64,000 nucleotides of DNA, from the NCBI RefSeq assembly GCF_004217095.1, contig NZ_SHKO01000001.1, forward strand, positions 2,158,234 through 2,222,233. Direction: 5' to 3'. Below, in pieces: positions 34,780 through 43,995 of this stretch (its first letter is position 1; the number at the start of each line of letters is the position of its first letter). The stretch is from Advenella incenata. Its GTDB lineage: Bacteria > Pseudomonadota > Gammaproteobacteria > Burkholderiales > Burkholderiaceae_B. Below the pieces are notes generated by a model that made no database searches, had not been told where the DNA came from, and saw only the letters and a program-made list of their open reading frames with translations. Made by a program: the position numbers and the translations under genes.

Positions 34780-36828
34780 ATGCCTGCTGCTTCCGCGAGA
34801 ACCGATAGTCCTACGGCCATTAGCAAGAAATTTGCAAGCCTCGGACTGGTCCAGGATTTTGATTTTGTTTTGCATTTGCCGCTGCGTTACGAAGACGAGA
34901 CGGCGCTGCATCGCATTGACTCCCTGTATCCAGGCCAAATGGCGCAGGTCGAAGGGATCGTGCGCAAAGCCCAGGTTCTTATCCGTGGCCGCAGACAGTT
35001 GACCGCCACGATTGATGATGGATCCGGCCAATTGTCGCTGCGCTGGCTGCATTTTTATCCAAGCCAGATCAAAGCGGTTGAAGAAGGAAGGCTTATTCGC
35101 GTGCGTGGCGAAGTGCGTGGCGGATCGTTCTGGGGGTTTGAAATGGTGCACCCCAAAGTCAGCCGCGCCGGCGCGTCGCTCTCGGATCGCTTAACGCCAG
35201 TGTACCCGGCGACAGAAGGTCTGAACCAGCCGCAAATTCGCAAGGCGGTCAATGCGGCGTTGTCCCGGGTGCGGCTGGACGATACGCTGCCCGAGGCAGT
35301 TCAGCGCAAATATCAGCTTGCTTCCTTTGCCGAGTCCATTCAACTGCTGCACAACCCACCCAAGCAGGCAGATACGCTGGCGCTGATTGAAAAAACACAT
35401 CCAGCATGGGAGCGGATCAAATTTGATGAGCTGCTGGCTCAGCAATTGGCGATGTCGCTGGCGCGTGCCACGCGACAGAGCAAGAAGGCCTATGCCATGC
35501 AGCGCAAGCGTTCCGGGCTGGTACAGCGCCTGCTTGCCCGGGTGGGCTTTGCCTTGACCGCAGCGCAGGAACGCGTCTGCAAGGAGATTCTGGCCGATAT
35601 GCAACGCACCTTTCCCATGCAAAGATTGCTGCAGGGAGATGTGGGTAGCGGTAAAACCGTGGTGGCCGCCATTGCGGCAGCACACGCGATCGATCAGGGG
35701 TTTCAGGTTGCCATTATGGCACCCACCGAAATCCTGGCTGAACAGCATTTCAGAAAAATGTCCGCCTGGTTTGAGCCGCTGGGCATCAGCACCGGCTGGT
35801 TGGCCGGCAGTCTGACGCCGAAAAAAAAGCAGCAGGCTGCGGCGCTGGTGGCCGACGGCACCACGCAACTGGTCGTCGGCACCCAGGCGCTGATTCAGCA
35901 GCATGTGACGTTCTCCAAACTGGGGCTGATGGTTGTGGATGAGCAGCATCGTTTCGGTGTCGGACAGCGCCTGAGCCTGGCCCGCAAAGGCGAACAGGAG
36001 GCGGTCGCGCCTCATCAACTGAGTATGAGCGCCACACCGATTCCGCGTACACTGGCCATGACTTTTTTTGCCGACCTGGATGTCTCGGTGATCGATACGT
36101 TGCCGCCGGGTCGCACGCCGGTGGTCACCAAATTGTTTGCCGACTCCCGACGTGACGAATTGCTGGCGCATGTCCATGAGGTGATTCGCCAGGGCAGGCA
36201 GGTATACTGGGTCTGTCCTCTGGTCGAAGAAAGTGAGGCATTGCAGTTGCAGACGGCGACTGACACGTTCAACCGGCTGCAGCAGGAACTACCTCAATTG
36301 CGCATCGGCCTGCTTCATGGACGCTTGCCGACACAGGAAAAAACAGCGATCATGTCTGCGTTTCATGGGCATGCGCTGGATTTGCTGGTGGCCACAACCG
36401 TTATTGAGGTTGGTGTAGACGTGCCCAATGCATCACTGATGATTATTGAACATGCCGAGCGGTTCGGGCTGGCGCAATTGCATCAGCTGCGGGGGAGGGT
36501 GGGCCGCGGAGAAAATGAATCGGTGTGTGTGCTGCTATACCAGGCACCCCTGTCGTCTGTGGCAACGGCCAGACTCAAAGCCATGTATGAAACGCAGGAT
36601 GGCTTTGAAATCGCCCGGCGCGATCTGGAACAGCGCGGTCCGGGTGAGTTTCTTGGCTTGCGGCAATCGGGCATGGCGCTGCTGCGCTTTGCCGATATCG
36701 ACCTGGATGCGCCAATTGCCGAGCAGGCGCGTGACACGGCGCAGTGGTTGCAGTCAACGCATCCCGAGGCGGCAGCGGCGCATTTGCAACGCTGGGCGCG
36801 ACAACGGGCAGATTTGCTCAGAATATGA
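34780..36828 (+). CDS. recG: ATP-dependent DNA helicase RecG
   Basis: RecG remodels stalled forks and branched DNA. In order: N-terminal wedge/OB domain (about 20-160; VLHLPLRYEDET, VEGIVRKAQV, LTATIDDGSGQLSLRWLHFY), the helicase core with Q-region FALTAAQERVCKEI, Walker A LLQGDVGSGKTVV, motif II VVDEQHRFGV, motif III MSATPIPRTLAMTF, motif V VGVDVPNASLMIIEHAERFG and motif VI HQLRGRVGRGE. The length of 682 residues is normal. oxyR follows after 128 bases. Confidence 0.96.
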   Translation: MPAASARTDSPTAISKKFASLGLVQDFDFVLHLPLRYEDETALHRIDSLYPGQMAQVEGIVRKAQVLIRGRRQLTATIDDGSGQLSLRWLHFYPSQIKAVEEGRLIRVRGEVRGGSFWGFEMVHPKVSRAGASLSDRLTPVYPATEGLNQPQIRKAVNAALSRVRLDDTLPEAVQRKYQLASFAESIQLLHNPPKQADTLALIEKTHPAWERIKFDELLAQQLAMSLARATRQSKKAYAMQRKRSGLVQRLLARVGFALTAAQERVCKEILADMQRTFPMQRLLQGDVGSGKTVVAAIAAAHAIDQGFQVAIMAPTEILAEQHFRKMSAWFEPLGISTGWLAGSLTPKKKQQAAALVADGTTQLVVGTQALIQQHVTFSKLGLMVVDEQHRFGVGQRLSLARKGEQEAVAPHQLSMSATPIPRTLAMTFFADLDVSVIDTLPPGRTPVVTKLFADSRRDELLAHVHEVIRQGRQVYWVCPLVEESEALQLQTATDTFNRLQQELPQLRIGLLHGRLPTQEKTAIMSAFHGHALDLLVATTVIEVGVDVPNASLMIIEHAERFGLAQLHQLRGRVGRGENESVCVLLYQAPLSSVATARLKAMYETQDGFEIARRDLEQRGPGEFLGLRQSGMALLRFADIDLDAPIAEQARDTAQWLQSTHPEAAAAHLQRWARQRADLLRI

Positions 36829-36956
36829 AGTGCTTGACCCGGATGTATCCGTTCTGGCTTCGCATGCGCGGCTTAGAATGTGCGTTTGAACAGGACTATC
36901 CCGTCCACGGCTGCCGATAGCGGCCAACTTGACCCTTACTTTATGCGGAGCCTTGC

Positions 36957-37904
36957 GTGACGCTCACCGAACTCAAATACATCATCGCAGTAGCCCGGGA
37001 ACGACATTTCGGTCGTGCCGCAGAGGCGTGCTTTGTCAGCCAGCCAACCTTGTCTGTTGCCATCAAGAAGCTTGAAGATGAACTGGGCGTGGTTATTTTC
37101 GAACGTGGCGGCAATGAGGTTGGCGTCACGCCCACCGGGCTGCGGATCGTCACACAGGCCCAGAAGATTCTTGAAGAAAGTGCCAACCTGAAGGAAATCG
37201 CCAGGCAGGGCAACGATCCGCTCACTGGCGCGTTGCGCGTCGGCGTGATTCATACTATCGGGCCATATCTGCTACCCAAGTTGATTCCGCTGCAATTGCG
37301 CATCACCCCACAGATGCCGCTGATCCTTCAGGAAAGTTTTACGGTTCGCCTGCTGGAGTTGCTGCGCCAGGGCGAGATCGACTGCGCCATCGTGGCATTG
37401 CCGCTACCCGAAGCCGGGCTGGAGGTTCGCCCGCTGTATGAAGAAAATTTTATTGCTGCGGTTCCACGCAATCATCGCTGGGCTGGCCTGCCACAGATCG
37501 ACACCGAAATGCTGAAGCAGGAAACCATGCTGTTGCTGGGCGCCGGTCATTGCTTTCGCGATCAGGTATTGGAAGTCTGCCCGGAAATGTCGCGCTTCTC
37601 GGCAGCCGCAGATGGCATTCAGCGCTCCTTTGAGGGCTCGTCACTGGAAACCATCCGCCACATGGTGGCAGCCGGCCTGGGCATCACGCTGTTGCCAATG
37701 ACGGCCCTGCCCGAGAAGCCGCCGTCTGCTGACGATCTGGTGCATTATGTGCCGTTAAAGGAGCCGGTGCCCAACAGGGAAGTGGTGTTGATCTGGCGTC
37801 GCAGTTTTCCCCGACTGCAGGCAATTGATGCCCTTGCTGATTGCATCTATCGATGCGATCTGACCGGGGTCAGAATGCTCAACGGCAAGGTCCGTAGCCT
37901 GTAG
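36957..37904 (+). CDS. oxyR: hydrogen peroxide-sensing regulator OxyR
   Basis: This LysR-family activator senses H2O2 by forming a disulfide. The N-terminal helix-turn-helix is HFGRAAEACFVSQPTLSVAIKKLE. The redox pair is GHCFRDQVLEVC, with the cysteines falling exactly at codons 199 and 208, the E. coli positions. The effector domain ends with the typical LIWRRSFPRLQAIDAL. The start is a GTG (36957) that gives the family N-terminus MTLTELKYIIAVARERHFG. In the ridA-recG-oxyR order it is downstream of recG on the same strand; no catalase or ahpC lies nearby. Confidence 0.95.
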   Translation: MTLTELKYIIAVARERHFGRAAEACFVSQPTLSVAIKKLEDELGVVIFERGGNEVGVTPTGLRIVTQAQKILEESANLKEIARQGNDPLTGALRVGVIHTIGPYLLPKLIPLQLRITPQMPLILQESFTVRLLELLRQGEIDCAIVALPLPEAGLEVRPLYEENFIAAVPRNHRWAGLPQIDTEMLKQETMLLLGAGHCFRDQVLEVCPEMSRFSAAADGIQRSFEGSSLETIRHMVAAGLGITLLPMTALPEKPPSADDLVHYVPLKEPVPNREVVLIWRRSFPRLQAIDALADCIYRCDLTGVRMLNGKVRSL

Positions 37905-38037
37905 TACATCTGTCGTGCAAAGCCGGATCAGGGTTTACCTTGAAACTTCGGACAAAATTGAATCATTGCAAAAAAAAGTGCGAGAATAGCAGCGTTAAAC
38001 GTTATTACGTATTCTTACATTACCGGAGTATTTACAA

Positions 38038-39159
38038 ATGAACTATCTGAAAGCATCTGCACTGTCCATGGCCATTTCTGCCGGCCTGATGCTGTCGACC
38101 CAGGCACTGGCTGCAGATACCATTAAAATCGCGGCAGTCGGACCGGTGACCGGCCCGGTAACGCAGTATGGCGATATGGTACGCGAAGGTATCCGCACAG
38201 CCATCGAATCGATCAACGCCGCAGGCGGATACGATGGGAAACAGTTCGAAATGGTAGAGGTGGATGATGCCTGCGAACCCAAACAGGGACCCATTGCTGC
38301 CAACAACGTCGTCAACAAGGAAATCGGTTTTGTAGTCGGCCCGGTATGCTCGGGCGCGACGGTCGGCGGCGCCTCGATCTATAACCAGGAAGGCGTAGTC
38401 ATGATTACACCTTCAGCAACGGCGCCCAACGTGACCGATGGCAAGAATTTCGATTTCGTTTTTCGCACCATCGGACGTGACGACCAGCAAGGTCCTGCAG
38501 CGGCAAAATATATCATCGACAGCGTCAAGCCCAGCAAGGTTGCTATCCTGCATGACAAGCAGTCTTATGGGCAAGGCATTGCCTCATCGGTACAGGACAA
38601 TCTGAAGAAGGCCGACGTTGCTGTTGCGCTGTTCGAAGGCATTAACGCCGGTGAGACCGATTACTCATCCGTCATCACCAAAATGAAATCGGCCGGTGTA
38701 GATTTTGTTTACTACGGTGGCTACCATCCTGAAATGGGCCTGCTTATGCGCCAGGCAGCAGAGCAGGGCCTGAAAGTTAAATTCATGGGTCCTGAAGGCG
38801 CCGGTAATCCTGAAATCAATGCGATTGCCGGTGAGGCGGTAGAAGGCATGCTGCTGACGCTGCCTGCTGATTACTCTGCACTGCCGGAAAACAAGGCCGT
38901 GGTCGAAGCATTCAAGGCTAAAAAACGTAATGCGTCCGGCGCTTTCCAACTGACCTCCTACGCTGCGACACAGGCAATCTTCGAAGGAATCAAGGCCACC
39001 AAAAGTACCGATCCTGAAAAAGTGGCCGAGTGGCTGCATGGCAATACTGTGAAGTCTGTGATTGGCGATCTGTCATGGAACAAGCAGGGCGATCTGAACG
39101 AGTTCAAGTTTGACATCTACACCTGGCATAAGGACGGCAGCAAAACGGCTGTGAAGTAA
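38038..39159 (+). CDS. livK: branched-chain amino-acid ABC transporter substrate-binding protein
   Basis: This is the periplasmic binding protein of a high-affinity Leu/Ile/Val transporter. The signal peptide (SALSMAISAGLMLSTQALA) is followed by ADTIKIAAVGPVTGPVTQYG, VEVDDACEPKQGPIAANNVV, GPVCSGATVGGASIYNQEGV and PSATAPNVTD, hallmarks of LivJ/LivK, including the Cys pair of a disulfide. The length is 373 residues. A strong terminator ends the transcript. The matching permease and ATPase genes livHMGF lie about 6.4 kb downstream, separated by ugp and proC genes. Confidence 0.93.
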   Translation: MNYLKASALSMAISAGLMLSTQALAADTIKIAAVGPVTGPVTQYGDMVREGIRTAIESINAAGGYDGKQFEMVEVDDACEPKQGPIAANNVVNKEIGFVVGPVCSGATVGGASIYNQEGVVMITPSATAPNVTDGKNFDFVFRTIGRDDQQGPAAAKYIIDSVKPSKVAILHDKQSYGQGIASSVQDNLKKADVAVALFEGINAGETDYSSVITKMKSAGVDFVYYGGYHPEMGLLMRQAAEQGLKVKFMGPEGAGNPEINAIAGEAVEGMLLTLPADYSALPENKAVVEAFKAKKRNASGAFQLTSYAATQAIFEGIKATKSTDPEKVAEWLHGNTVKSVIGDLSWNKQGDLNEFKFDIYTWHKDGSKTAVK

Positions 39160-39229
39160 AAGGTTTGGCCACAGTGGCGCTCATAATGCGCCACGTATGG
39201 TGAACTGGATTGGCCTGCCAGGGTATAAA

Positions 39230-39267
39230 AAGACTGGATCCATAAATTGGGTCCGGTCTTTTTTTTT
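39230..39267 (+). terminator. rho-independent terminator after livK
   Basis: AAGACTGGATCC (39230-39241) pairs over 12 bp with GGGTCCGGTCTT (39249-39260), including two G-T pairs, with a 7-base loop. A run of nine T residues closes the structure. It isolates livK from the convergent ugp operon. Confidence 0.88.
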
Positions 39268-39384
39268 CAGGTCGTTTCGGCCAGGCTGGCACAGACGGTA
39301 AAACGCAACCTTATAGCGGAACAGATTCAGCCAGTGTCAGGCGTTGATATGCGGTGCAAAAACACGCAAGGATGCTGTTGCTGG

Positions 39385-40467
39385 TCAGTCAATACGACGT
39401 GTTGTCTCCGGATCGAACCAGTGCAGATGATGTCGAGCATCCGCGCCGGCATTGATCGTGTCGCCGATCTTATAATTGGCAGAGGCCGTTTCATGGACAT
39501 CGCAACGGATAACGACCAGGGTATCGCCAACCCGTCCGTGGATGAGTTTTTCGGATCCCAGAATTTCGATCATTTCAATCGTCATCGGGATGCCGGCTTG
39601 GTCCAGCTCGACGTGTTCTGGACGAAAGCCCAGGATAATCTCTTTGCCACGGGCGCGTTCCGGCACCTGTGTCGCGGGGATGGCCATTTTTTGACCGTCC
39701 TTGGTCATAATGTCACCGCTGGCGGTCACTGACACCGGGATCAGGTTCATCGGCGGTGAGCCAATGAAGGCGGCGACAAACGTCGTGGCCGGTTTCTCGA
39801 ATACTTCAATCGGGGTGCCGATCTGTTCGGCAACGCCTTTGTTCATGACGATCATGCGGTCGGCCAGCGTCATGGCTTCGACCTGGTCATGGGTGACATA
39901 CAGGCTGGTGGTGCGCAGGCGGCGATGCAGTTTCTGAATTTCCAGGCGCATCTGTACCCGCAGTTTGGCATCCAGGTTGGACAGCGGCTCATCGAACAGA
40001 AACACCTTGGGCTCCCGCACGATGGCGCGCCCCATGGCCACCCGCTGGCGCTGGCCGCCGGATAACTGCTTGGGCCGCCGATCAAGCAGGCTGCCCAGCT
40101 CCAGTATGCCAGCGGCCTGCTGCACCCGTTCATCAATCTGTTCTTTGGTTAGTTTGCGAATTTTCAGGCCATAAGCCATGTTTTCATAGACTGACATATG
40201 AGGGTAGAGGGCATAGTTCTGAAAGACCATGGCAATATCGCGCTCTGCCGGCTCCAGTCCATTAACGATGCTGCCGTCGATCAGGATCTGGCCTTCTGTC
40301 ACCGATTCCAGGCCGGCGACCATGCGCATCAGCGTAGACTTGCCGCAGCCGGAGGGCCCGACGATGACAATGAATTCACCGTCCTGTACGTCCAGGCTTA
40401 CGCCGTGGATCACGGCAACATTGCCGGGATAGGTTTTTCTGATGTCGTTAAATTGTAGTGTTGCCAT
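39385..40467 (-). CDS. ugpC: sn-glycerol-3-phosphate ABC transporter ATP-binding protein
   Basis: This is the ATPase of the UgpBAEC transporter. It has Walker [10 protein letters not shown], the Q-loop [23 protein letters not shown], signature [15 protein letters not shown], Walker [21 protein letters not shown] and a C-terminal TOBE-type regulatory domain (about 240-360; [10 protein letters not shown]). The length of 360 residues fits UgpC/MalK. It is the last gene of the operon, 12 bases after ugpE. Substrate is inferred from UgpB and the Pho-type promoter. Confidence 0.92.
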   Translation of the reverse strand: MATLQFNDIRKTYPGNVAVIHGVSLDVQDGEFIVIVGPSGCGKSTLMRMVAGLESVTEGQILIDGSIVNGLEPAERDIAMVFQNYALYPHMSVYENMAYGLKIRKLTKEQIDERVQQAAGILELGSLLDRRPKQLSGGQRQRVAMGRAIVREPKVFLFDEPLSNLDAKLRVQMRLEIQKLHRRLRTTSLYVTHDQVEAMTLADRMIVMNKGVAEQIGTPIEVFEKPATTFVAAFIGSPPMNLIPVSVTASGDIMTKDGQKMAIPATQVPERARGKEIILGFRPEHVELDQAGIPMTIEMIEILGSEKLIHGRVGDTLVVIRCDVHETASANYKIGDTINAGADARHHLHWFDPETTRRID

Positions 40468-40479
40468 TTTGATAATCCT

Positions 40480-41325
40480 TTATTTCTCGGTATCCACGAG
40501 ACCCCTGACAAACCACTTCTGCATCAGCACCACGACCAGCCCGGGCGGAATCATGGCAAGCAGCGCGGTTGCCATCACAATATTCCAGTCGGTCACGCTG
40601 TCGCCGCCGCCGATCATGGTGCGAATGCCGACCACAATGGGGGTCATATCGTCTGTCGTTTTCATGACCAGGGGCCACAGGTACTGGTTCCAGCCGTAAG
40701 TGAACTGAATCACGAACAGGGCGGCAATGCTGGTTTTTGACAAGGGCAATAAAATATCGCGAAAAAAACGCAAGGGACCGGCGCCGTCAATTCGCGCGGC
40801 CTCGATCAGTTCATCGGGCACGGTCAGAAAAAACTGCCGGAACAAAAAGGTAGCCGTGGCCGAGGCAATCAGCGGCAAGGTCAGGCCGGCATAGGTATTG
40901 GTCAGGCCAAGACCGGCAACCACTTCAAAAGTAGGAGATATACGCACTTCCACCGGCAGCATCAGTGTGATGAAAATCATCCAGAAACACAGCATGCGAA
41001 ACGGGAAGCGGAAATACACAACGGCAAACGCCGAGAGCATGGAAATGGTGATTTTTCCTATGGCGATTGTCATGGCGGTAACGAAGCTGACCCATAGCAT
41101 ATGGGCGACACTGCTTGGCGCAGAACTGGAGCCGCCAAGCAGGGCATTGGTATAGTTCTCTATGAAATGGCTGCCCGGCCAGAGGGACATGGGGGCATTG
41201 GCCACTTCCTGGGCAGTCTGGGTAGAGGCCACGATGGCAATATAGAGTGGGAAGGCCACCACGACCAGTCCAATAATCAGGATCAGGTGGGCCAGCAAGT
41301 CCAGTATGGGGCGTCGTTCAATCAT
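40480..41325 (-). CDS. ugpE: sn-glycerol-3-phosphate ABC transporter permease UgpE
   Basis: This is the second inner-membrane permease of the glycerol-3-phosphate importer. Six helices are predicted; the first is [20 protein letters not shown]. The EAA loop is [24 protein letters not shown] in its conserved form, followed by the typical [14 protein letters not shown]. The length is 281 residues, matching UgpE. It lies 12 bases after ugpA and 12 bases before ugpC, a compact operon. Confidence 0.93.
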   Translation of the reverse strand: MIERRPILDLLAHLILIIGLVVVAFPLYIAIVASTQTAQEVANAPMSLWPGSHFIENYTNALLGGSSSAPSSVAHMLWVSFVTAMTIAIGKITISMLSAFAVVYFRFPFRMLCFWMIFITLMLPVEVRISPTFEVVAGLGLTNTYAGLTLPLIASATATFLFRQFFLTVPDELIEAARIDGAGPLRFFRDILLPLSKTSIAALFVIQFTYGWNQYLWPLVMKTTDDMTPIVVGIRTMIGGGDSVTDWNIVMATALLAMIPPGLVVVLMQKWFVRGLVDTEK

Positions 41326-41337
41326 TGCGGTATTTCC

Positions 41338-42219
41338 TTAGTACTGGACTTTACGGTCAACATAGCGGAACTGGATGACTGTGAGCCCAATCACAATCAT
41401 CATCAAAATGACCGACTGCGCGCCGGACGAGCCGTAATCAAATGACTGAAATGCCGTCTTGTACACGTTGTAGACCAGTATGTTGGTGGATGTGCCGGGG
41501 CCACCCTGGGTCGTCGTATCGATAATCGCGAATGTTTCGAAAAAGGCATAGACGATATTGATGACCAGCAGGAAGAATGTGGTGGGCGACAGCAACGGGA
41601 ACACGATGGTACGAAAGCGCCGGAACGGGCTGGCGCCATCGATGGCTGCTGCTTCCAGCAACGAGGTGGGAATGGACTGCAGGCCGGCAAGGAAAAACAG
41701 AAAGTTGTAGGAGATCTGTTTCCACACTGCGGCGATGACAACCAACGTCATGGCGTCTGTCGAATTTAGGCGTGGGTTCCAACTGATGCCAAGATTGGCC
41801 ATATATACAGCCAGCGTGCCCACGGCGGGCGAAAACAGAAATGCCCACAGCACCCCCACGACGGCCGGTGCCACGGCATAGGGCCAGATCAGCAGGGTTT
41901 TGTAGGCGCCGGCTGCGCGCACTACGCGATTGGCCATGACCGCCAGCAATAGTGAGACAGTCAGTCCGATCACGGCGACCAACCCGGAAAACAGCAGTGT
42001 GACCCAGAACGAGGAATAATATGTGCTGTTGCTAAACAGGCTGGTGTAATTGTCCAGACCAACAAACTGTTGGTCACCGCCGAAGGCCGATTCGATAAAA
42101 AACGATTGCCAGATTGCCTGGCCGGCAGGCAGGAAGAAAAAGATGACTGTAATGATCAACTGCGGCGCCAGCAGCAGATAGGGCAGCAGTTTATGGTTGA
42201 AAACAACGCGTTTTTCCAT
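41338..42219 (-). CDS. ugpA: sn-glycerol-3-phosphate ABC transporter permease UgpA
   Basis: This is the first permease of UgpBAEC. It has a hydrophobic N-terminal helix (LPYLLLAPQLIITVIFFFLP), then QAIWQSFF and an EAA loop near LLEAAAIDGASPFRRFRTIV. Six helices and 293 residues are expected from ATG 42219 (MEKRVVFNHKLL), which has GGAATTC upstream. The open frame extends 13 codons further, without support. It is separated from ugpB by a 239-base gap holding a hairpin/T-run, unlike the tight spacing elsewhere in the operon. Confidence 0.93.
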   Translation of the reverse strand: MEKRVVFNHKLLPYLLLAPQLIITVIFFFLPAGQAIWQSFFIESAFGGDQQFVGLDNYTSLFSNSTYYSSFWVTLLFSGLVAVIGLTVSLLLAVMANRVVRAAGAYKTLLIWPYAVAPAVVGVLWAFLFSPAVGTLAVYMANLGISWNPRLNSTDAMTLVVIAAVWKQISYNFLFFLAGLQSIPTSLLEAAAIDGASPFRRFRTIVFPLLSPTTFFLLVINIVYAFFETFAIIDTTTQGGPGTSTNILVYNVYKTAFQSFDYGSSGAQSVILMMIVIGLTVIQFRYVDRKVQY

Positions 42220-42394
42220 GAGAGAATTCCGATGCAATATCCGGGAAAAACGACGCAACCCGGGTATATGGCGATAGACAAACAGCAGTGACGTTAACGG
42301 TCGGTATAGCAGGTCTGTTCAGACTGAAGACAATAGAACATTTGCCATTGCGCCGGCAAAACCGGCAGCGTTTCAATGTGAAAAATAATGACTG

Positions 42395-42439
42395 CAATAA
42401 AAATAAAACAGCGAGGGCAATGATGCTGTGCCCTCGCTG
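42395..42439 (-). terminator. attenuator-like hairpin between ugpB and ugpA
   Basis: On the minus strand a perfect 11-bp stem, CAGCGAGGGCA/TGCCCTCGCTG (plus coordinates 42429-42439 and 42409-42419, 9-base loop), lies 19 bases after the ugpB stop. It is followed by TTTTATTTTTATTG. This is a good intrinsic terminator inside the operon and would favour ugpB expression over the membrane components, or protect the ugpB mRNA 3' end. Confidence 0.78.
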
Positions 42440-42458
42440 CCTGAACATTCAGAATACC

Positions 42459-43769
42459 TTATTTGTTGCCGTTTTCAAAACGAACCAGCAATTCATTCGC
42501 CCGTTTTTCCATGTCGGCAGCGCCGTCCTTGATGGACACCTTGCCGCCGAACATGGATTCCATGACGCCTTCCTCGATGTCACGGATCTGTGGCAGAAAG
42601 CCCAGACGTACACCACGCGATTGTGCTGTTGTTTCCACATTCAGTTGCTGGAACGGGACATCGGTGCCCGGGTTTTTGTCATAGTAACCGGAAGCTTTGG
42701 TGGCTTCGTAGGCGGCTTTGACCACAGGTACATATCCGGTATCCTGGTGCCATTTGGCAGCGACATCCGGTTTGGTCAGGTAATGGAAGAACGAGGTCAC
42801 GCCTTTGTATACTTCCGGGGATTTTTTGGAGAATACCCACAGCGAAGCGCCGCCGATTACGCTGTTTTGCGGAGCGCCCTTGACGTCATTGTAATAGGGC
42901 AGTTTGGCAACGCCGAATTTGAATTTGCCGTTCTTCAGGATGTTGGCACGTGTGCCACTGGATCCAGTAAACATACCGCATTTTCCGGAGATAAAGAGGG
43001 CGTTGGCAGCGTCGCCGCGACCGCCGTAGGTGAAGGTGCCTTCCTTGGACATTTTGCTCAGAAATTCAAAGTGCTTCAGGAATGCGTCCGATTGCAATTC
43101 TACCCGGGCATCCAGGCCGCCAAAACCATTGTCTTTGGATGCGTAGGGAACGTTATGCAAGGCGGCGAAGTTTTCGATCAGCACCCAGGCCGGCCATGAG
43201 GTGGTGTAACCGCATTCGACCCCGGCTGCCTTCAGTTTTTTCGCGAAGGCTTCGATATCTGCATAGGTTTTGGGTCCCTGTTCAGGGTCCAGGCCGGCTT
43301 TTGCAAACAGGTCTTTGTTATAGAACATCACGGGTGTCGAACTGTTAAAGGGCATGGAAACCAGTTTGCCGCTGGTATCGGAATAGTAGCCGGCAATACC
43401 GGGCACGAAGGCTTTCGGGTCCAGGGGATTACCGGCTTTCTGTGCCATTTCCTGTACGGGTTCGATGGCGCCTTTGGAATACATCATGGTAGCCGTGCCC
43501 ACTTCAAACACCTGGATGATATCCGGTGACTGTCCGGCACGGTATGCGGCGATCCCCGCGTTCATGGACTCTCCGTAATTGCCTTTATACGTTGCCTTGA
43601 CGACATAGTCCTTCTGGGAAGCGTTGAAGTCTTTTACAATGTCGCTCACCCGTTCGCCCAGCGGGCCCTCCATTGAGTGCCAGAAAGTAACGTCGGTAGC
43701 AGCAAGGGCGCTGAAGCTGGCAAAGGACATGGCGCTGGCCAGGGACAAAGTACGGATCGTATAGCGCAT
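42459..43769 (-). CDS. ugpB: sn-glycerol-3-phosphate-binding periplasmic protein UgpB
   Basis: This is the solute-binding protein of the glycerol-3-phosphate and glycerophosphodiester importer. The signal peptide (SLASAMSFASFSALA) is followed by ATDVTFWHSMEGPLGERV, the UgpB opening, with QSPDIIQVFEVGTATMM, PFNSSTPVMFYNKDLF and GGASLWVFSKKSPEVYKGV downstream. ATG 43769 has GGAG at correct spacing; the frame reaches 43829 but crosses the promoter. The length of 436 residues matches UgpB. The promoter carries PhoB-type repeats, pointing to induction under phosphate limitation. Confidence 0.93.
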   Translation of the reverse strand: MRYTIRTLSLASAMSFASFSALAATDVTFWHSMEGPLGERVSDIVKDFNASQKDYVVKATYKGNYGESMNAGIAAYRAGQSPDIIQVFEVGTATMMYSKGAIEPVQEMAQKAGNPLDPKAFVPGIAGYYSDTSGKLVSMPFNSSTPVMFYNKDLFAKAGLDPEQGPKTYADIEAFAKKLKAAGVECGYTTSWPAWVLIENFAALHNVPYASKDNGFGGLDARVELQSDAFLKHFEFLSKMSKEGTFTYGGRGDAANALFISGKCGMFTGSSGTRANILKNGKFKFGVAKLPYYNDVKGAPQNSVIGGASLWVFSKKSPEVYKGVTSFFHYLTKPDVAAKWHQDTGYVPVVKAAYEATKASGYYDKNPGTDVPFQQLNVETTAQSRGVRLGFLPQIRDIEEGVMESMFGGKVSIKDGAADMEKRANELLVRFENGNK

Positions 43770-43827
43770 GGTTGGATTCTCCGGGGGTAGGGATGTCCCG
43801 ATGCAAAACGGGAACGTGATAAACGGC

Positions 43828-43864
43828 ATTATAGTATGACTTGTTTGTGACAGAATAGTGACTA
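43828..43864 (-). promoter_or_regulatory. Pho-box promoter of ugpBAEC
   Basis: On the minus strand three 7-base units, TAGTCAC (43864-43858), CTGTCAC (43853-43847) and AAGTCAT (43842-43836), start exactly 11 bases apart, with AT-rich 4-base spacers, as in PhoB direct repeats (CTGTCAT-N4-CTGTCAT). A TATAAT hexamer follows at 43833-43828. The 18 bases CTGTCACAAACAAGTCAT match 14 of 18 consensus positions. ugp is a Pho-regulon operon in E. coli, which agrees. Confidence 0.72.
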
Positions 43865-43995
43865 TCCCTAACCCGTGGCGGGTGCGAGCGTTTGTCTCGA
43901 AAGTCCAGTAAAATCACCCGTTTGCTTGTCTTTTTGTCTGACTCAGCGTATTTTCTGATGTGCGGTCTGGCATTAGCAGAGTACAATCCCTGACC

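Noticed and set aside
35191-36177. Minus-strand open frame of 328 codons inside recG
   Set aside because: It lies wholly opposite recG, has no family features, and arises from codon bias; recG shows all helicase motifs.
37960-38030. Short ACGT-TATT-ACGT palindrome before livK as a regulator site
   Set aside because: Only 4-bp arms; compatible with chance in an AT-rich promoter.
42288-43199. Plus-strand open frame of 303 codons opposite ugpB
   Set aside because: Antisense shadow of a clear UgpB; it also crosses the ugpB-ugpA terminator hairpin.
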